Shown here: piece after piece, positions 61,343 through 64,000 of the stretch
How positions within the stretch are numbered: the first letter of the stretch is position 1
Layout: every line of letters begins with the position of its first letter
Origin: Polaromonas sp. P2-4
Lineage (GTDB): Bacteria > Pseudomonadota > Gammaproteobacteria > Burkholderiales > Burkholderiaceae_C
Assembly: GCA_024703855.1 (NCBI GenBank)
Contig: CP087965.1
Span: forward strand, 1,062,001-1,126,000
Direction: 5' to 3'
Length of the DNA stretch: 64,000 bases
Position numbers and translations under genes: made by a program
Notes under the pieces: generated by a model
Told to the model about the DNA's origin: nothing
The model's database searches: none
Seen by the model: only the letters and a program-made list of their open reading frames with translations

Positions 61343-61966
61343 TGTGTCTCGCGGTGAATGTTTCGGGTAGCGGAAATCCCGTGAAGAAACCGCATGTACC
61401 GCACGGCCCTCGATGGCTGGTTGATTGGTACAGGAATGGATAGGGTGACGACGTGTTGCGGTGTTGGAAGGTCGCAATGTTGCGAATGACATGACGTGCC
61501 CCACACTGCCAAGCCAGTGCCTCTTGCTTGAGTGTCCGCAATGCAGCGCAAGGGGTCGGTGACGAGTACTCGCTATCTGGCAGCTCAATCGCATGAAATG
61601 GGCTGCCGGTCAGCCGCCGTTCGTGGGAACCCGCTTAGGGCCCAAACCAGCCGGTCATCGCCTCTCTCTCAAGCGCCCGCAGTGCAGCGGAACCGGACGA
61701 TGGCGTTGTCACCGCAATCTCCAGAATCCGACCAAGAACTGACTCTTGCTGGATTCGTGCTGTCGTCTGAAAACGGCCTCTGTACTGACGCCTGAATTGA
61801 TAAGTTTCTGCGTCTGTCTGAACTTCAACCTGGTTCATAGATGCGATAAATCTTCCCCCGACAGTTGTTCTTGCTCATCAACCATTAGTGGATGGGCACG
61901 TTGCACGCAATCGGTCTTTTCCCAAATGGGCAAACTTGCTTGGCCACTACTTTTCGTGCCGTTTAG
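61343..61966. other. Gap without a supported gene
   Basis: About 620 bp between the DUF3616-like gene and the tannase terminator. Short open frames exist on both strands (for example 61635-61838 minus) but lack family matches or ribosome sites. Two stretches near 61510-61555 and 61660-61705 are loosely alike (a CCTCT...GCAGTGCAGC pattern). I see no mobile-element ends. It may hold the promoter and leader of the DUF3616-like gene. Confidence 0.5.
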
Positions 61967-61995
61967 AAAAGGTAACCGCGCAAAGCGCGGCTACC
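61967..61995 (-). terminator. Terminator after the tannase-family gene
   Basis: GGTAACCGCGC (61971-61981) and GCGCGGCTACC (61985-61995) form an 11-bp stem with one mismatch. On the minus strand it is followed by four T residues, 52 bp past the tannase stop. Confidence 0.75.
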
Positions 61996-62046
61996 TTTCA
62001 TCGGACCGATTGTTTGCCCTAAGCGGGGCGATCAGTCAACCCGCCG

Positions 62047-63913
62047 TTATTGGCAGGCGTAACTGGCAGCAGAGGTCACTGACCCCGTCCCGCTGTACGT
62101 GATCTTCTGTGGATAGACGCACATGGGCAGCGACACACTCGAGTCGGCCGAACTGACGTCGATCCGCCCAGGGGCCGTGCCGTTCTCCACCCAGTTCTGC
62201 AAGGCCTGGAACATTTCATCCCGTCCAAGCACTGTCTGTGGCACGGGAACCTTGCCTCCTCCGTCCAGACGCCCACTGTGGCTGAGACCGGGGATCTCGT
62301 AGAACCGGAAGAACTGTTGGGTGGCGGCCATGCCTGCCCATGGTGGTCGTGACACGGTTGTAGTAATTGATCGAACCCTGCGGTGCAATCAGATTGTCCG
62401 ACAAGCCGTGGTACAGGAGCAACTTGCCTTTCCGGTTGTTGAAGGCCGTCAAGTCAGGATTGTCGGTGTTGATGTTGGAGAACTGCGGTTGCAACACCAA
62501 GCCTTGGTAGGCAGCGATTGTCAGAGCCGAGTAGTCCAAGGTCGTCCACTTGTTCGCGCCGTTACCTGTCGCGTTGATGAAGGAGGTCGTGGCATACGTC
62601 GGATCCTGGAGCTCCAGGGCAACCTGATCGGTGGCGATCGGGAACGGGCCGAAGAACGGCGGGCTGACCGCATCGCCCGCGAGCAGACCCAGGTACGTGC
62701 CTCGCGTAAGGCCGAACCAGAGCTGCTTGTTGCCATTCAGATAGGGGCCGCTGGCATTGTCAGTGGCTGGGTCTGGGACGCTACCGTCCGCCGTCTGCCC
62801 GTACCAAATCTTGTTGATGGCCGTTGCTTCCGCCAAGTTCACGCAACTGGTGGCATCGGTTTTGGTGCCCGTCACGCCGCCGTTTCCTGCCACGCCACTG
62901 CACAGCGCTGCCGCGTCTTTGGTGGGATCATAGTGACACGAGAAAGGATCGGTCAGGAAGCCCAGCGTGCCACCACCGCAAGCGGCGACGGAGGCTGCCG
63001 TCACCGCGTTCAGCTTGGCAAGGGGCATGGCTGCGGCAAGGTCCTGTTTCATAACGACCTGTGGATACAGTTCGTTGGTGATGAATCGCGTCCAGTTGAT
63101 GGCAGGCGCCCCCGATAAGATGCCATCGAAGTCGCTGGGGTACACCTGAGCCAACTTCAGACCTTGGCGACCGCCGGTCGAGAATCCGTCCCAATAGGCG
63201 TACTTGTGGGGCTTGCCGTAGTAGAGCTTGGCGAGCGCCTTCGTCTTGTCGGCAAGTTCGTGCAGGCTGCGTTCTGCGAAGTCCTTCCACAGCACGGTGT
63301 TGATGGTACCGTCCGGGTTCATGGCGAAGGAGCCGCTGAGGGAGGGAGGTTGTCCAGGCACGGCCACATGGCCGTGGTCAGACGTGGCGACGACATAGCC
63401 CTTGCCCGCAGCTGCCACGTGGAGATCGTTGCCGTCACCACCACCGATACGGGTGATGCCGGCCTGAGAGCTGCCTGCCCAGCCACCACTGCCGTAGGCG
63501 CGAATGCGTTCGTTCCAGTTCGCTGCAGTCGGGAGCCACACCTCAATGCCAATGCCAGCGGATGTGGAGGGGGCGCCTGCGGGACCCGGGTTGCCTGGCC
63601 CCACCAAGAGCTTCACCAGGCAGAGATCCGCCGGGGCTTTGGGGGGCTCGGGGGTAGCTGGCGTATTCGACAAAGCGATTGAATCCCCCTGTTTGAACTC
63701 TTTCACTAGGAGGACCTGCGTATTCGCGTCCGGCGCGAACTGGGGTTTTATCGAGTCGTCGCACTTAAGGGCGGCGGGTTGCACCGTGGCTGTGCCGCTG
63801 TCACCTCCTCCACAGGCTGCCACCAGAACAGTGGCTGCTGCCAGGGCCAGTAACGTTGAGAGGGAGCGCGATGGCGCGTCGGCCGGCGGCCTAAGAATCG
63901 ATGGTCTGGTCAT
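62047..63913 (-). CDS. Tannase/feruloyl esterase family lipoprotein (one frame break)
   Basis: A 621-residue secreted esterase. The N-terminal signal ends in a lipobox LVAAC followed by Gly-Gly-Gly, so it is membrane-anchored. The nucleophile is Ser in YWDGFSTGGRQGL, as in the tannase family. The Cys of SCHYDP and later Cys may form the family disulfide. The C-terminal Asp and His lie in LSDNLIAPQG and PGLSHSGRLD. One extra A near 62340 breaks the frame. It likely hydrolyses phenolic esters such as gallates or ferulates outside the cell, giving aromatic acids. Confidence 0.85.
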
Positions 63914-64000
63914 AGGGTTGTCCGTGTTTATTGATGAAAGTCACAACAGAGTCATGACCTCATGCAGGGTAGGACGTCCCTCCAGAGGGCTCTATAAGAA
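63914..64000 (-). promoter_or_regulatory. Upstream region of the tannase-family gene (to window edge)
   Basis: 87 bp of leader. No ribosome site better than ACGGACAA precedes the ATG. No promoter is convincing in the visible part. Confidence 0.3.

Noticed and set aside
61635-61838. A small minus-strand protein of 67 codons
   Set aside because: No ribosome site, no recognised family and ordinary composition for a chance frame in GC-rich DNA.

Overview
The window is a high-GC (roughly 60% or more) bacterial chromosome segment. Protein families, codon use and gene order point to Burkholderiales, family Comamonadaceae, most likely a Polaromonas or Rhodoferax relative. The core synteny (valS, galU, tusA, cysM; trxB, crp, ftsK, lolA, rarA; rpmB-rpmG; prfC) and a characteristic AGCTAT-type intergenic repeat support this. 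The genus is inference. No phage, plasmid, CRISPR or intact insertion sequence was found.

Layout. 1-2.2 kb: an OmpR/EnvZ-type two-component pair and the start of a Pro-rich exported protein. 2.2-7.2 kb: a queF 3' relic, then a minus-strand operon of DUF4331, a small lipoprotein, a TPR protein and a HupE/UreJ-type membrane protein with an EF-hand-like loop, preceded by two direct repeats. 7.3-13.5 kb: queF, an alpha/beta hydrolase, a prolyl-4-hydroxylase-like dioxygenase, yaaA, and a DUF3501 / Fe-S protein / rubrerythrin module split by a MITE-like element. 13.7-28.9 kb: a catabolic and uptake cluster with a VOC protein, a Bug-type binding protein, a flavin monooxygenase with DUF2783, an M20 peptidase, two amidases, a full peptide-type ABC importer and an M81 (MlrC-like) peptidase. 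29-37.5 kb: a degenerate HtrA-like protein, valS, a hydroxyacid dehydrogenase, galU, tusA, a Nudix hydrolase, cysM and tRNA-Leu(CAA). 37.6-38.9 kb: a scar with a MITE and truncated GntR and lactonase genes. 39-46.3 kb: an epimerase, a ferredoxin reductase, a second Bug protein, a roughly 660-bp nested palindrome, and livFGMH (printed order livF, livG, livM, livH on the minus strand). 46.6-64 kb: rarA, lolA, ftsK, a Crp/Fnr regulator, trxB, rpmB-rpmG, a fatty-acid desaturase, an rsmB-like gene, an M48 peptidase, DUF1653, prfC, DUF3616 and a tannase-family lipoprotein.

About 43 single-site frame breaks occur in otherwise full-length genes, including the essential valS, rpmB and ftsK. Almost all lie in short homopolymers or CG repeats, and correcting them restores family-typical lengths. 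They are read here as sequence indel errors, so each such gene is given as one CDS over its full span rather than as a pseudogene.

The most unusual structures are the DUF4331/HupE operon with its upstream repeats, the 42.07-42.73 kb palindrome built from nested inverted repeats, copies of the AGCTAT repeat lying inside coding sequences, the queF relic 5 kb from the intact gene, and the GntR/lactonase deletion scar beside a MITE.
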